From a virus, in the IMG/VR virus record IMGVR_UViG_3300032286_000547, positions 46,148-110,147 of that record: DNA of 64,000 nucleotides; one strand, written 5' to 3'. A program made the translations under genes and the position numbers. The notes beneath the pieces were generated by a model. The model ran no database searches. It saw only the letters and a list, made by a program, of their open reading frames with translations, and was not told where the DNA came from. Every line of letters begins with the position of its first letter. The first letter of the stretch is position 1. This document shows, piece by piece, positions 15,637 to 23,202 of this stretch.

Positions 15637-16113
15637 ATGGCTAGAAGTAATAACAATAATAAGCTTAAAGCTTTTGTACGTTTTGATGGTTCAGGACGTA
15701 TTGTACCAAGTAGTTTAATTGTACAAGCATTTAAACCGAAGGTAGGTAACTATCAAGAAATAGATGCTAAAGAGTGTTGTAATTACACAACAACTACAAC
15801 AACAACTTTAGCACCAACAACAACCACTAGTACTACGGTAGCCCCTACTACAACTACAACTACTACTGTAGCTTTAATTCCACTTACTTTTACAGTTTGT
15901 TGTGGAGAAGCTGAAGAAACTTTATATGCAACATCAAGTCCAGTAGTGCCTGGTGTTTATTTATATGAAAACGCGGCTGGTACAATTCCTGCTGTTTTAA
16001 GCGGAAATGTTGTGATCGGTGAAATCGATTGTCCTTTTGAAGAAAATATAGGAATATCTACAAATGAATCTGGATTAGTTTTGAGTATTACAAACCCTAT
16101 TAACTGTGCTTAA
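15637..16113 (+). CDS. Adhesin: RFDGSGR domain, Thr-rich linker, Cys-rich C-terminal domain
   Basis: 158 residues. The N-terminal domain (LKAFVRFDGSGRIVPSSLIV, KPKVG, ECC) pairs with that of the upstream gene. A Thr-rich linker with VAPTTTT units follows. The C-terminal domain (FTVCCGEAEETLYA, GVYLYENAAGTIPAV) is homologous to that of the protein at 13513. The three proteins thus reuse the same modules in different combinations. It starts 2 nt after the upstream stop. Confidence 0.8.
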   Translation: MARSNNNNKLKAFVRFDGSGRIVPSSLIVQAFKPKVGNYQEIDAKECCNYTTTTTTTLAPTTTTSTTVAPTTTTTTTVALIPLTFTVCCGEAEETLYATSSPVVPGVYLYENAAGTIPAVLSGNVVIGEIDCPFEENIGISTNESGLVLSITNPINCA

Positions 16114-16132
16114 TAATTAAAAACTAAATAAC

Positions 16133-16546
16133 ATGGCAGTAAAATCCTTGTTTCCAGATGACATGATGAAATCATCATCTGAAGGCTTAACGTTAGACAG
16201 TATAGCTGCAAAGCTTACTTACTTTCATGAGCAATTACATCTGCTACATTGGCAAACAACTAGCTATGCAGAGCACCAAGCTCTAGGAGCATTGTATGAT
16301 TATGTACATGATTTCAAAGATGGTGTGGTAGAAAAGATTATGGGATATACAGGTAAAAGACCTGGTCTTTATAAGATAGAACCTTTAACTAATTGTACAC
16401 CTATGTCTTGTGTTGAAGATCTTTGTAACTTTGCAAGCAATTTAAAAAGATATGGTGATATGAATAGTTATCATGATATTGGAAATCTTGCAGATTCACT
16501 ATCTGGAGAAGCAGCTAAAACTAAATATCTATTAACATTGTCATAA
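16133..16546 (+). CDS. Ferritin/Dps-like four-helix protein
   Basis: 137 residues. Helix 1 has LTYFHEQLHLLHWQT and helix 2 has EHQALGALYDYVHDFKDGVVEKI. The spacing of His, Glu and Asp resembles the first half of Dps-like ferritins (LHW in helix 1, ELxDE in helix 2). Related uncharacterised phage proteins carry this fold. Only some of the ferroxidase ligands can be matched by eye, so iron or peroxide chemistry is not certain. It sits among virion genes and may be packaged. Confidence 0.6.
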   Translation: MAVKSLFPDDMMKSSSEGLTLDSIAAKLTYFHEQLHLLHWQTTSYAEHQALGALYDYVHDFKDGVVEKIMGYTGKRPGLYKIEPLTNCTPMSCVEDLCNFASNLKRYGDMNSYHDIGNLADSLSGEAAKTKYLLTLS

Positions 16547-16831
16547 ATGGAGATAAACAGAAAACATTTTCCTAAAGTGATGCAAGATAACGATGAAGTC
16601 TTTCTTGCACACTTAGAAGGTGTAATAAGTTCTGTTGATGAATTATGTAGTCTAGAGATTACAAAGAATACAGATAGCTATAGATTCAGAATAGCAGCAA
16701 GTCATCCTATGTATAACAACATGCTTATAGAAGAGATTCTTAAGTTCTGCAACATGTTTAAGATAAGAGTGGACATGAGCAAATCAATAACAACATCAAG
16801 CGTTATTACGTTTGAAATAAACTTAGAATAA
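16547..16831 (+). CDS. Hypothetical protein
   Basis: 94 residues, starting immediately after the previous stop. Mixed alpha/beta with a two-layer pattern (SVDELCSLEITKNTDSYRFR, then VITFEINLE), possibly a small ferredoxin-like fold. No family recognised. It is translationally close to the ferritin-like gene and may work with it. Confidence 0.7.
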   Translation: MEINRKHFPKVMQDNDEVFLAHLEGVISSVDELCSLEITKNTDSYRFRIAASHPMYNNMLIEEILKFCNMFKIRVDMSKSITTSSVITFEINLE

Positions 16832-16832
16832 T

Positions 16833-17402
16833 ATGCCTACATTTATTAAACCCACTCTTTGGGAAAAAAGAACTAATCCTGCACAAGGATATAGAGGAGA
16901 ATTGAATCTTGATCAATTTGTAGAAAGCAAAATTCCTGCTCCTACAAGTCTTTATTCTGCTACATTTTTTGATACCACTACTCAAACTACTGGTGGAGTT
17001 ACAACAGCTAACCAAGTTGCAATCAATTCAACACAGTCAAATACTGGTTTTACATTAGCAAACAATACAATAACAGTTAATAACACTGGGATCTACTGTT
17101 TTATTGCTAACATGCAACTTTCATTTACTGGTGGATCTTCAAATCTTAATGTAACTGTATGGTATGCTGTAGACAATGTGATTGTTCCTAATTCAGCATT
17201 TACATTCACTACATCAACAGCCCAAAATGATCAAACATTAGCAGCTATAACAGATACAATAGCATTAACAGCTGGACAATCTTTAAAATTTTATTGGTGG
17301 TCTGGATCTGCAGGGATGAGACTTTTAACAACTGCTGCTGGAACTAATCCAACAAGACCTGCATCACCTTCTGTAAATATTTCCATCTTTAATGTTGGAT
17401 AA
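16833..17402 (+). CDS. C1q/TNF-like jelly-roll fibre protein
   Basis: 189 residues. After a short N-terminal arm (MPTFIKPTLWEKRTNPAQGY) the body has the strand pattern of C1q-like heads: TGFTLANNTITVNNTGIYCF, then LNVTVWYAVDNVIVPNS, and LTAGQSLKFYWW near the C-terminus. It resembles the jelly-roll domain inside the collagen-like fibre at 2245-4782. It probably trimerises as a receptor-binding tip or decoration. Confidence 0.78.
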   Translation: MPTFIKPTLWEKRTNPAQGYRGELNLDQFVESKIPAPTSLYSATFFDTTTQTTGGVTTANQVAINSTQSNTGFTLANNTITVNNTGIYCFIANMQLSFTGGSSNLNVTVWYAVDNVIVPNSAFTFTTSTAQNDQTLAAITDTIALTAGQSLKFYWWSGSAGMRLLTTAAGTNPTRPASPSVNISIFNVG

Positions 17403-17453
17403 TTAAAAAACATTTTTTACTTTTACTGATTAATAATAAAAACCAATTACATT

Positions 17454-17684
17454 ATGGCACAGTATGATCCTTCAAAAAGGTACACATGGACTCCTGAAGA
17501 CACATTCACATTAACAGGACAACAGTTTGGATTATTTCTAAACACAGTTAGAGCTTACTTATCATCAGAAGAAGCTGCAAGGTTTCAATTAATGATGCAA
17601 GCTAATCAGGCAATTGAAGAATTAATGATTAAAGGTGTTGAAGCTGATATCATTAAAGAGGTAGAAGCTCCTACAGCAGAATAA
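17454..17684 (+). CDS. Small conserved phage protein (YDPSKRYTW)
   Basis: 76 residues. It begins MAQYDPSKRYTWTPEDTFTL and continues with an amphipathic helix (SEEAARFQLMMQANQAIEEL). I recall similar short proteins near tail genes of Bacteroidota phages, but no function is known to me. Confidence 0.72.
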   Translation: MAQYDPSKRYTWTPEDTFTLTGQQFGLFLNTVRAYLSSEEAARFQLMMQANQAIEELMIKGVEADIIKEVEAPTAE

Positions 17685-17740
17685 TTAACATACCTGTTGG
17701 GTGACGAAAAACAGGTGTTCTCGAACAAAAGCACTTCTCT

Positions 17741-17947
17741 ATGAGAATATACGAACCAAAGAATCGAATAGATGTTATAACACCCAAGGGAGATGGGATG
17801 ATTTGGTTAGTGACTGATTATGGTCATGAAACTGATACCATCTATACAATTATAATTAATCAAACAGGTGAGATGTGGCAATACACTCACAAAGACATTA
17901 TTGTTAAACCTAATATAACATTTAAACGCTATGGCAAAAATGATTAA
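17741..17947 (+). CDS. Hypothetical small protein
   Basis: 68 residues, beta-rich (IWLVTDYGHETDTIYTIIIN). Its last codons overlap the start of the next gene by 17 nt. The 56-nt gap upstream holds a 7-bp hairpin (ACCTGTT/AACAGGT) that may regulate translation. No family recognised. Confidence 0.65.
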   Translation: MRIYEPKNRIDVITPKGDGMIWLVTDYGHETDTIYTIIINQTGEMWQYTHKDIIVKPNITFKRYGKND

Positions 17948-18503
17948 AAGACCTATAAAAAAGGCACAGAATGGATCTAAAACAGATGCTAACACTAAAA
18001 TTCAAAAGCTTAAATTAGATAATAAGTATAATAAGATTTATGCTGCTATGAAGAAAGATTCAACAGATGTTTCTAATAAAATTACATTACCTATTACTTA
18101 TAAGTCACTTAGACAAGAAACTGGTAAATCTCCTAGTGCAGAAGAATTACGTAAAAGAACATCTGAATTAAATAAAAGCTTAGTTAAACAAGGAAAAAAA
18201 GATAAAGATATTAGAAAAACTTTTGGTAATTTAGATGCTAAAGGTAGAGCTGATAATGCAATGATGACAGATAAAATGAAGAACGGTAGTGCTGTTAAGA
18301 AAAAAATGAAGAACGGTGGTTCTTTATCTGGTCTTAAAGCTTCTACTAAAAGAGTTGGTCCTTCAGATGCTAAAGGTGCTTGGACTAAAGTGCAAGAGAA
18401 AACATTAAAAGGTGCTAAAGGTAAAGCTAAACTTACAGCAGACAAACAACTTGGTGCTACTAAGATGGCCAAGAGAGGCATGAAGATTTCTAAAAAGAAA
18501 TAA
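17931..18503 (+). CDS. Lys-rich virion-type protein 1
   Basis: 190 residues, strongly basic, with KKAQNGS near the N-terminus and repeated MKNGS and KMKNGGSL units. It is the first of six Lys/Gly-rich genes. Such proteins occur in large phages and in nucleocytoplasmic viruses, and are thought to be packaged with DNA or to bind the capsid interior. The low-complexity sequence prevents fold assignment. KxAQNG or KKxQxG motifs recur in the cluster. Confidence 0.78.
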   Translation: MAKMIKRPIKKAQNGSKTDANTKIQKLKLDNKYNKIYAAMKKDSTDVSNKITLPITYKSLRQETGKSPSAEELRKRTSELNKSLVKQGKKDKDIRKTFGNLDAKGRADNAMMTDKMKNGSAVKKKMKNGGSLSGLKASTKRVGPSDAKGAWTKVQEKTLKGAKGKAKLTADKQLGATKMAKRGMKISKKK

Positions 18504-18506
18504 GTC

Positions 18507-18953
18507 ATGAGAACTATTAAAAAAGGTCAAAAAGGAGCTATGTTAAAGCAAGCACCTAGGACAACAATAGAAGAAATCACTAGTACAAAACTAAAAGATG
18601 TTCCAAGAAGAGCAATTAATCTTGGTAAAAGATTAATTAATAATACTATTAATGATGTAAAGAATGCTACAGTGGGAGATGTTGCTAAATCATTAGTACC
18701 AACTGGTGTTAGTAAAGCTACTAAAAGATCTAATAAAAAACCAGATCGTGTATTAGCTGCTATGGCTAAAAAGAACGGTGGTAAAGTGGCTAAAGCTAAA
18801 GATGGTAAATGGATGCAGAAAGCTGCAGCTTCTATCAAACGTAGAGGAACTGCTGGTAAATGTACACCAATCACCAAACCTGGTTGTACTGGTAAGGCTA
18901 AGGCTCTTGCTAAAACATTCAAGAAGATTGCTAAATCTAATAAGAAGAAATAA
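18507..18953 (+). CDS. Lys-rich virion-type protein 2 with KCTPITKPGCTGKAKALAKT motif
   Basis: 148 residues. It starts MRTIKKGQKG, almost the same as the protein at 19918 (MRTIKKAQTG). The C-terminal third holds KCTPITKPGCTGKAKALAKT followed by a basic tail. I recognise that motif from many phage and giant-virus small basic proteins of unknown function. It overlaps the next gene by 1 nt (TAATG). Confidence 0.8.
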   Translation: MRTIKKGQKGAMLKQAPRTTIEEITSTKLKDVPRRAINLGKRLINNTINDVKNATVGDVAKSLVPTGVSKATKRSNKKPDRVLAAMAKKNGGKVAKAKDGKWMQKAAASIKRRGTAGKCTPITKPGCTGKAKALAKTFKKIAKSNKKK

Positions 18954-19621
18954 TGTCTAAGTTAAATCCTCAGAAAGCTACAGCTTATGTAGGCCCTGGT
19001 GTACTACGTAAAGGTGGTAAAATAACACCTGTTCCTAATGGTCCTCTTATTAAAAAGAAAGGTCCATATGCAGGAAGCACGTTAAAATCTGGTGGTAAGA
19101 TTAAGAAAGCTCAAGGTGGTGAATATCTTACAAAAGAAGGCAACACCTACACTTCTACTAAGAAAGTGAACACTAAGAATGGTCCTAGATACTATCAAGG
19201 AAAATCTCCTAACATGTCTTTTGCTACAGAAATAGCTTCTGAAAAAGCACGTAAAATTAATGATTCTATTCCTAAAGCAAAACTTAGTGCTAGAGCACTA
19301 GAAGTAATGAATAATAAAAATGGTGGCACTATGAGAAAGAAAGCTATGATGGGTAATAGTATATTTAAAAACAATCCTATCTATGAAAAAACTACCAAGG
19401 CTCGTGGTATGATTGGTAATATGATGGGTATACCAGGTAAACCAATTGTTAAGAATGGTGGTATGTTAAAACGTGCTGATGGTTCATATTCTAAGCGTGG
19501 ATTATGGGATAACATTCGTGCTGCAGCTAAAAAGAACAAAGCTGCTGGTAAGCCTGGTAAAAAACCTACAGCTGCTATGTTACAACAAGAACGTAAAATT
19601 AAAGCTAAATCTAAGAAATAA
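18953..19621 (+). CDS. Lys/Gly-rich virion-type protein 3 (GSYSKRGLWDNIRA motif)
   Basis: 222 residues, basic. Repeats of GGKI and KNGG occur, and ADGSYSKRGLWDNIRAAAKK is followed by KPGKKPTAAMLQQERKIKAK. This last block is a recurring motif in small basic proteins of large phages and probably contacts capsid or DNA (inference). It is joined to both neighbours by TAATG overlaps. Confidence 0.8.
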   Translation: MSKLNPQKATAYVGPGVLRKGGKITPVPNGPLIKKKGPYAGSTLKSGGKIKKAQGGEYLTKEGNTYTSTKKVNTKNGPRYYQGKSPNMSFATEIASEKARKINDSIPKAKLSARALEVMNNKNGGTMRKKAMMGNSIFKNNPIYEKTTKARGMIGNMMGIPGKPIVKNGGMLKRADGSYSKRGLWDNIRAAAKKNKAAGKPGKKPTAAMLQQERKIKAKSKK

Positions 19622-19899
19622 TGGCAACTCCTGCATGGCAAAGAAAAGAAGGAAAGAATCCTTCTGGTGGTCTTAATAAGAAAGGCGTAGCATCTTACAG
19701 AAGAGCTAACCCTGGATCTAAACTTAAGACAGCTGTAACCACTAAACCTTCTAAGTTAAAACCTGGAAGTAAAGCTGCTGGTAGACGTAAGTCTTTCTGC
19801 AGTAGAATGTCAGGCATGAAGAAAAAACTTACTAGTGCTAAGACAGCAAATGATCCTAACTCAAGAATCAATAAATCTCTACGTAAGTGGAATTGTTAA
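19621..19899 (+). CDS. Small basic protein with ATPAWQRKEGKNP and RKSFCSRM motifs
   Basis: 92 residues. It opens MATPAWQRKEGKNPSGGLNK and ends GRRKSFCSRMSGMKKKL ... DPNSRINKSLRKWNC. Both blocks are well known in a widespread family of small phage and giant-virus proteins that is still functionally undefined. The conserved Cys and Trp suggest a small zinc-free fold or an interaction motif. It starts by TAATG overlap with the upstream gene. Confidence 0.85.
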   Translation: MATPAWQRKEGKNPSGGLNKKGVASYRRANPGSKLKTAVTTKPSKLKPGSKAAGRRKSFCSRMSGMKKKLTSAKTANDPNSRINKSLRKWNC

Positions 19900-19917
19900 A
19901 CCTATAAATAGTAAACA

Positions 19918-20463
19918 ATGAGAACAATAAAAAAAGCTCAAACTGGAGCTAAAGTTAAAAAACCTGTAACTAAACCTAAAGAAGATAAGTATAAAGGTTT
20001 AGGTGGAGAAATTGGTAGACCTATCTTCTCTGATAAAGAACAAAGAGAAAGAAGAAAAAAATTAGGTCTTCCTACATCAAAAGCTGAAGAAAAAGCTTAT
20101 TACGAAAAAATGCGTAGAGAAGGTGCTAAGAATGGTAGAACCATGAGCAAAGCTAAAAATGGAACATCATTAGGAATGAAATCTGTTAAAGCTGGATTTG
20201 ATAAAAACCCTGGTGTAACAAGAGCTGATATTATTACAGCTGCCACAAAGAAGGCTCAAAATGGTAAAATATTACCTATTAAAAAAAGTAAAGTAAGAAG
20301 TAATCCAGCATTTGAGTTAGAATATCAAAAATTCAAACATAAACAAGATATGGATAGAATGAAACTTGATAAAGAAAGAAAAGCAAAAGAAGCATCTTAT
20401 CCAAAATCAAACAAAGCTAAATCTGGTTCTACAGTTAAAAAATGCAAATATGGCTGCAAGTAA
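19918..20463 (+). CDS. Lys-rich virion-type protein 4
   Basis: 181 residues, basic and helical, with MRTIKKAQTGAKVKK at the N-terminus, KKAQNGKI in the middle and a Cys pair at the end (KKCKYGCK). The start is shared with the protein at 18507. It overlaps the next start by 14 nt. Confidence 0.78.
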   Translation: MRTIKKAQTGAKVKKPVTKPKEDKYKGLGGEIGRPIFSDKEQRERRKKLGLPTSKAEEKAYYEKMRREGAKNGRTMSKAKNGTSLGMKSVKAGFDKNPGVTRADIITAATKKAQNGKILPIKKSKVRSNPAFELEYQKFKHKQDMDRMKLDKERKAKEASYPKSNKAKSGSTVKKCKYGCK

Positions 20464-20617
20464 ATCAATGACTTCTGGTAAAGCTAAGAAGAGTGGTAAG
20501 CCTAGAATGGCTCCTAAGGTTGCTCCTCCTAATCCAATCAATGGGAACTATATGAAGGAAGCTGGAGACTCTGGTACCAAAAGACCGTTATTCAAAAGAA
20601 AACGTATATCAAAATAA
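20450..20617 (+). CDS. Lys/Pro-rich small protein, last of the basic cluster
   Basis: 55 residues from the ATG at 20450; an in-frame ATG further upstream lies deep in the previous gene. Sequence MAASKSMTSGKAKKSGKPRM with a Pro-rich middle and a PLFKRKRISK tail. It is followed at once by a strong terminator. Confidence 0.72.
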   Translation: MAASKSMTSGKAKKSGKPRMAPKVAPPNPINGNYMKEAGDSGTKRPLFKRKRISK

Positions 20618-20619
20618 GA

Positions 20620-20644
20620 AAGCCCCTTGATGGGGCTTTTTTTA
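20620..20644. terminator. Terminator between convergent operons
   Basis: AGCCCC and GGGGCT form a GC-rich 6-bp stem followed by seven T on the plus strand. On the minus strand the tract is weaker (TTTCTTATTTT). The stop of the minus-strand methyltransferase lies in the T tract. Confidence 0.88.
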
Positions 20645-21202
20645 TTTAACTATAATAAGAAGTTTGTTATGATGTGTCTGGTAGAATTCCTTACAAGGAT
20701 AGTTTAGAGCTTTGATCTCTTCCATCATTTTATGTTCATCTAACTGTGCAGCATGTAAATCTTCTATGATGTATATACCACCTTCTTTTAGATATGGATA
20801 CAGAGTTTTGAAACTTGTAACTATATGCTCACCATAATGTGATCCATCATCAACAATAAGATCATAATCTGCTCCATAAGTTTTGATGCATTCTTCTAAA
20901 TGCTCAGGATTGTTTTGATCTCCAATGAATACAGACACTCCTTCTGTCTCAAAACTCTTAGCTTCTGGATTGATATCATAACCTATTAGTTCAATATCAG
21001 GAAAGTATTCTTTCCACAACTTAAGTGATGCTCCAGGAAACCTAGGATCTGCTACACCTATCTCTAACATCTTCACATGTCCTTTAGATAGTTCATCTAA
21101 TAATTCATGGTAAAACACTGTATAACCATGACCATAATTCATTGTACCTTTATCTGTACCTATTCTATTTGCTATTTCTGTTAATCTGTCCATAATAATC
21201 AT
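20642..21202 (-). CDS. Class I SAM-dependent methyltransferase (sugar O-methyltransferase-like)
   Basis: 186 residues. GTDKGTMNYGHGYTVFYHEL opens the domain. The SAM-binding motif I is MLEIGVADPRFPGAS, the acidic end of strand 2 is LIGYDINPEA, and the metal-type DDGSHYGEH follows. This is the layout of MycE/CmcI-like sugar O-methyltransferases. It is the last gene of a minus-strand unit with two glycosyltransferases, so methylation of a glycan is a fair inference. Start at 21202 or at a second Met, 21193; either overlaps the upstream gene. Confidence 0.82.
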   Translation of the reverse strand: MIIMDRLTEIANRIGTDKGTMNYGHGYTVFYHELLDELSKGHVKMLEIGVADPRFPGASLKLWKEYFPDIELIGYDINPEAKSFETEGVSVFIGDQNNPEHLEECIKTYGADYDLIVDDGSHYGEHIVTSFKTLYPYLKEGGIYIIEDLHAAQLDEHKMMEEIKALNYPCKEFYQTHHNKLLIIVK

Positions 21203-21854
21203 TTAAAAATTTAGGAGTTAATTCAATTGTTCCTATTCTATTATCTAATACTTTATCTGCCTGAGCTAATATAACTTCGTTAGGTTGATGACCCATTCCA
21301 GAAATATGAAGTGTTCCCATTCCCCATCTATATATCATTGTATGTTTAAGCTTTGATTCATATATCTTACCATTTTTATGGAATGTAATATCTGCATCTT
21401 CTCCAATACTTGTATCAGGCCATTCTATTCTATCTAAATAAGCTTTAGTATAAATGTTTCCATTGTTTATATTAGAATTTTCTCTTTCAAATATATTATT
21501 TACAAAGAAATACATTCCTTCACTTCTATAGACATCATATCCAGGATTGTTCTCTATATCTGTACTAGCATTCTTAAGGGCCCAAGGTGTTAATAGATCA
21601 TCATCATCTAATCTATAGATATATTCTCCTTTACACTGTTGGTATCCCCACTGAAGCTTAGCTGATATAGAAGGAAATCTTTCTTTGTGGTTGATTATTC
21701 TCACTCTTGGGTGATCAAATATATAGTCCACCTCAGCATTATCATTAATAATCACCATCTCACTCTCTGGTGGGTTTTCTTGTGCAAGAAAAGATTCTAT
21801 TGCCTCTTCTAATAGATGAGGTCTTTTATAGGTAAGAGTTAAAATTGATATCAT
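21165..21854 (-). CDS. GT2-family glycosyltransferase
   Basis: 229 residues. A GT-A fold family 2 start (MISILTLTYKRPHLLEEAIE) leads to the acidic YRLDDDDLL motif (Asp83-86), which binds the nucleotide-sugar and metal. GEDADITFH is the probable acceptor-site acidic motif. It overlaps the fucosyltransferase-like gene by ATGA and the methyltransferase by about 38 nt. The sugar cannot be told from sequence. Confidence 0.85.
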   Translation of the reverse strand: MISILTLTYKRPHLLEEAIESFLAQENPPESEMVIINDNAEVDYIFDHPRVRIINHKERFPSISAKLQWGYQQCKGEYIYRLDDDDLLTPWALKNASTDIENNPGYDVYRSEGMYFFVNNIFERENSNINNGNIYTKAYLDRIEWPDTSIGEDADITFHKNGKIYESKLKHTMIYRWGMGTLHISGMGHQPNEVILAQADKVLDNRIGTIELTPKFLNDYYGQINRNSK

Positions 21855-22618
21855 TTTGGTTGTATTAGTCCGTTATCAAAATAAGTTGGTAAAATTGTCC
21901 ATTCTTTACAATACATATCTTCCCATGATGGTGGTCCTTCTGGACCAAACCATGTCTCTGGTGCAATAACAATCTTACCAGGGTGTCTAGATAGATAAGC
22001 TGCCCACCAACTGAATGATGAGTTTGAAATTATGAAGTGATGGCACATAGCCATTATCCACAATTGCTCATGTACTTTCCATCCTTCTAGATAGATTGCG
22101 TTAGGTATGTTTAAATTTTCTTTACACCATGGAATATCATCACTAGCAACAATGTATTGTTTCGAAGGAACCAAGGTTAATGCTTTGTGTATGTATTCTG
22201 GTGACACTGTAGGATGGTAGTTTGGATAATGAAGGTAATCTCCTCTTCGAACATTTATCACTGTCACTTCTGTATTAAATATGACAGGAATATCTGTACG
22301 TATTCTATCTATGAATTCTTTTGTAGGAGAGAATAAAGATTTAACTGCTTCGCTATATCTATCAAAATGATTTTCACTTTGAAAGTATCCATTATATACA
22401 GTTGCTTCACTATCTTTAACTTCATTAGGATGATCTATATATAAGTCTAGTTTTCTAAATACATTATCTACAAAATCAGCCATATGTCCCACTTGATTAG
22501 CAGGAACAATAAGTTGTCTATTCTGATCTAATGCTTTAGCATAAGCATTGGCTATCATGAACAGATTATTACCTAGTCTTCCTGCTAAAGCAGGCATTAT
22601 GAAATTCTTGTTTATCAT
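21851..22618 (-). CDS. GT11 alpha-1,2-fucosyltransferase-like protein
   Basis: 255 residues from the ATG at 22618, which overlaps the upstream stop as TAATG; an in-frame TTG at 22624 also exists. Motifs of family GT11 are clear: AGRLGNNLFMIANAYA near the N-terminus, INVRRGDYLHYP (the HxRxGD-type GDP-fucose motif), SNSSFSWWAAYL and KIVIAPETWFG. Members usually transfer fucose to a terminal galactose. In a phage such an enzyme could decorate virion glycans or change host surface sugars. Confidence 0.88.
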   Translation of the reverse strand: MINKNFIMPALAGRLGNNLFMIANAYAKALDQNRQLIVPANQVGHMADFVDNVFRKLDLYIDHPNEVKDSEATVYNGYFQSENHFDRYSEAVKSLFSPTKEFIDRIRTDIPVIFNTEVTVINVRRGDYLHYPNYHPTVSPEYIHKALTLVPSKQYIVASDDIPWCKENLNIPNAIYLEGWKVHEQLWIMAMCHHFIISNSSFSWWAAYLSRHPGKIVIAPETWFGPEGPPSWEDMYCKEWTILPTYFDNGLIQPK

Positions 22619-22908
22619 TACCAAATATGAACAATGTCAAATATAGAAACTAACATCACCTCTTCATTCTCTGATAAAGGAATGATTAGAGTTTTATCTC
22701 TTAATGCTGTAGGATCTACTAACACTTCAACCCCTACCTTCAAGTCTGGATCTGTAATAGCTGTTCCTACACTGTGCACTTTTAGTCTACTCATTTTCTT
22801 AAGTAGTTCTTTCTGTAACGCTTCTTTTGTATTCTCATCTACAATAAGCTTACTCTCTTCTTTCTTTGGCATCTCTAAGTAGATGCGGTTTCCTAATAAT
22901 TTTGCCAT
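22618..22908 (-). CDS. GroES-like co-chaperonin
   Basis: 96 residues. The C-terminal 55 residues follow the GroES beta-barrel pattern: VHSVGTAI, DLKVGVEVLVDPTAL, KTLIIPLSENEEVMLVSIFD. The N-terminus has an acidic loop where GroES has its mobile loop, but the Ile-Val-Leu tripeptide is not obvious. Phage co-chaperonins such as T4 gp31 adapt host GroEL for capsid folding. This is a plausible role for a phage with a large capsid. Confidence 0.68.
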   Translation of the reverse strand: MAKLLGNRIYLEMPKKEESKLIVDENTKEALQKELLKKMSRLKVHSVGTAITDPDLKVGVEVLVDPTALRDKTLIIPLSENEEVMLVSIFDIVHIW

Positions 22909-22911
22909 TTT

Positions 22912-23190
22912 TTATCCTTTGTATTCAGTTAGTTTAATAAATTTTAGTGCGTCATCAGCATTTAATTCGATTTCTGATTGTACAGTCTCACGAACTTTTT
23001 TGAATCCTTTCATCTTATTAGTCTTAAGATCAATGTCTGGTTGTTCTGTAACTCTTTCATTGAAATCATCTAAGATGATAATAAGTCCACCTGCATCATT
23101 AGCTAATGTTCTAATGATTTTGTTAATGTTTAAAGAAGCTAAATACTCCTTGTCGCCAATCTTGGCTGTGTAAAAAAATTGGTTTTTCAT
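22912..23190 (-). CDS. Hypothetical protein
   Basis: 92 residues with an N-terminal beta pair (FFYTAKIGDKEYLASLNINK) and a C-terminal helix. It sits between the co-chaperonin and PhoH genes with short spacers on both sides. No family recognised. Confidence 0.72.
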   Translation of the reverse strand: MKNQFFYTAKIGDKEYLASLNINKIIRTLANDAGGLIIILDDFNERVTEQPDIDLKTNKMKGFKKVRETVQSEIELNADDALKFIKLTEYKG

Positions 23191-23202
23191 GTTTATTGTT
23201 TT

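Larger units (their letters stand above)
13615..15870 (+). repeat. Thr-rich (ACN) tracts in three adhesin genes
   Basis: Runs of ACN Thr codons broken by Ala-Pro units lie at about 13615-13674, 13945-14038, 15519-15630 and 15787-15870. Codons vary (ACA, ACT, ACC), so this is selection for Thr rather than simple microsatellite expansion. Confidence 0.85.

Noticed and set aside
17686-17740. Hairpin ACCTGTT/AACAGGT before the gene at 17741 as terminator
   Set aside because: No T tract follows; it may affect translation, but there is too little to call it.
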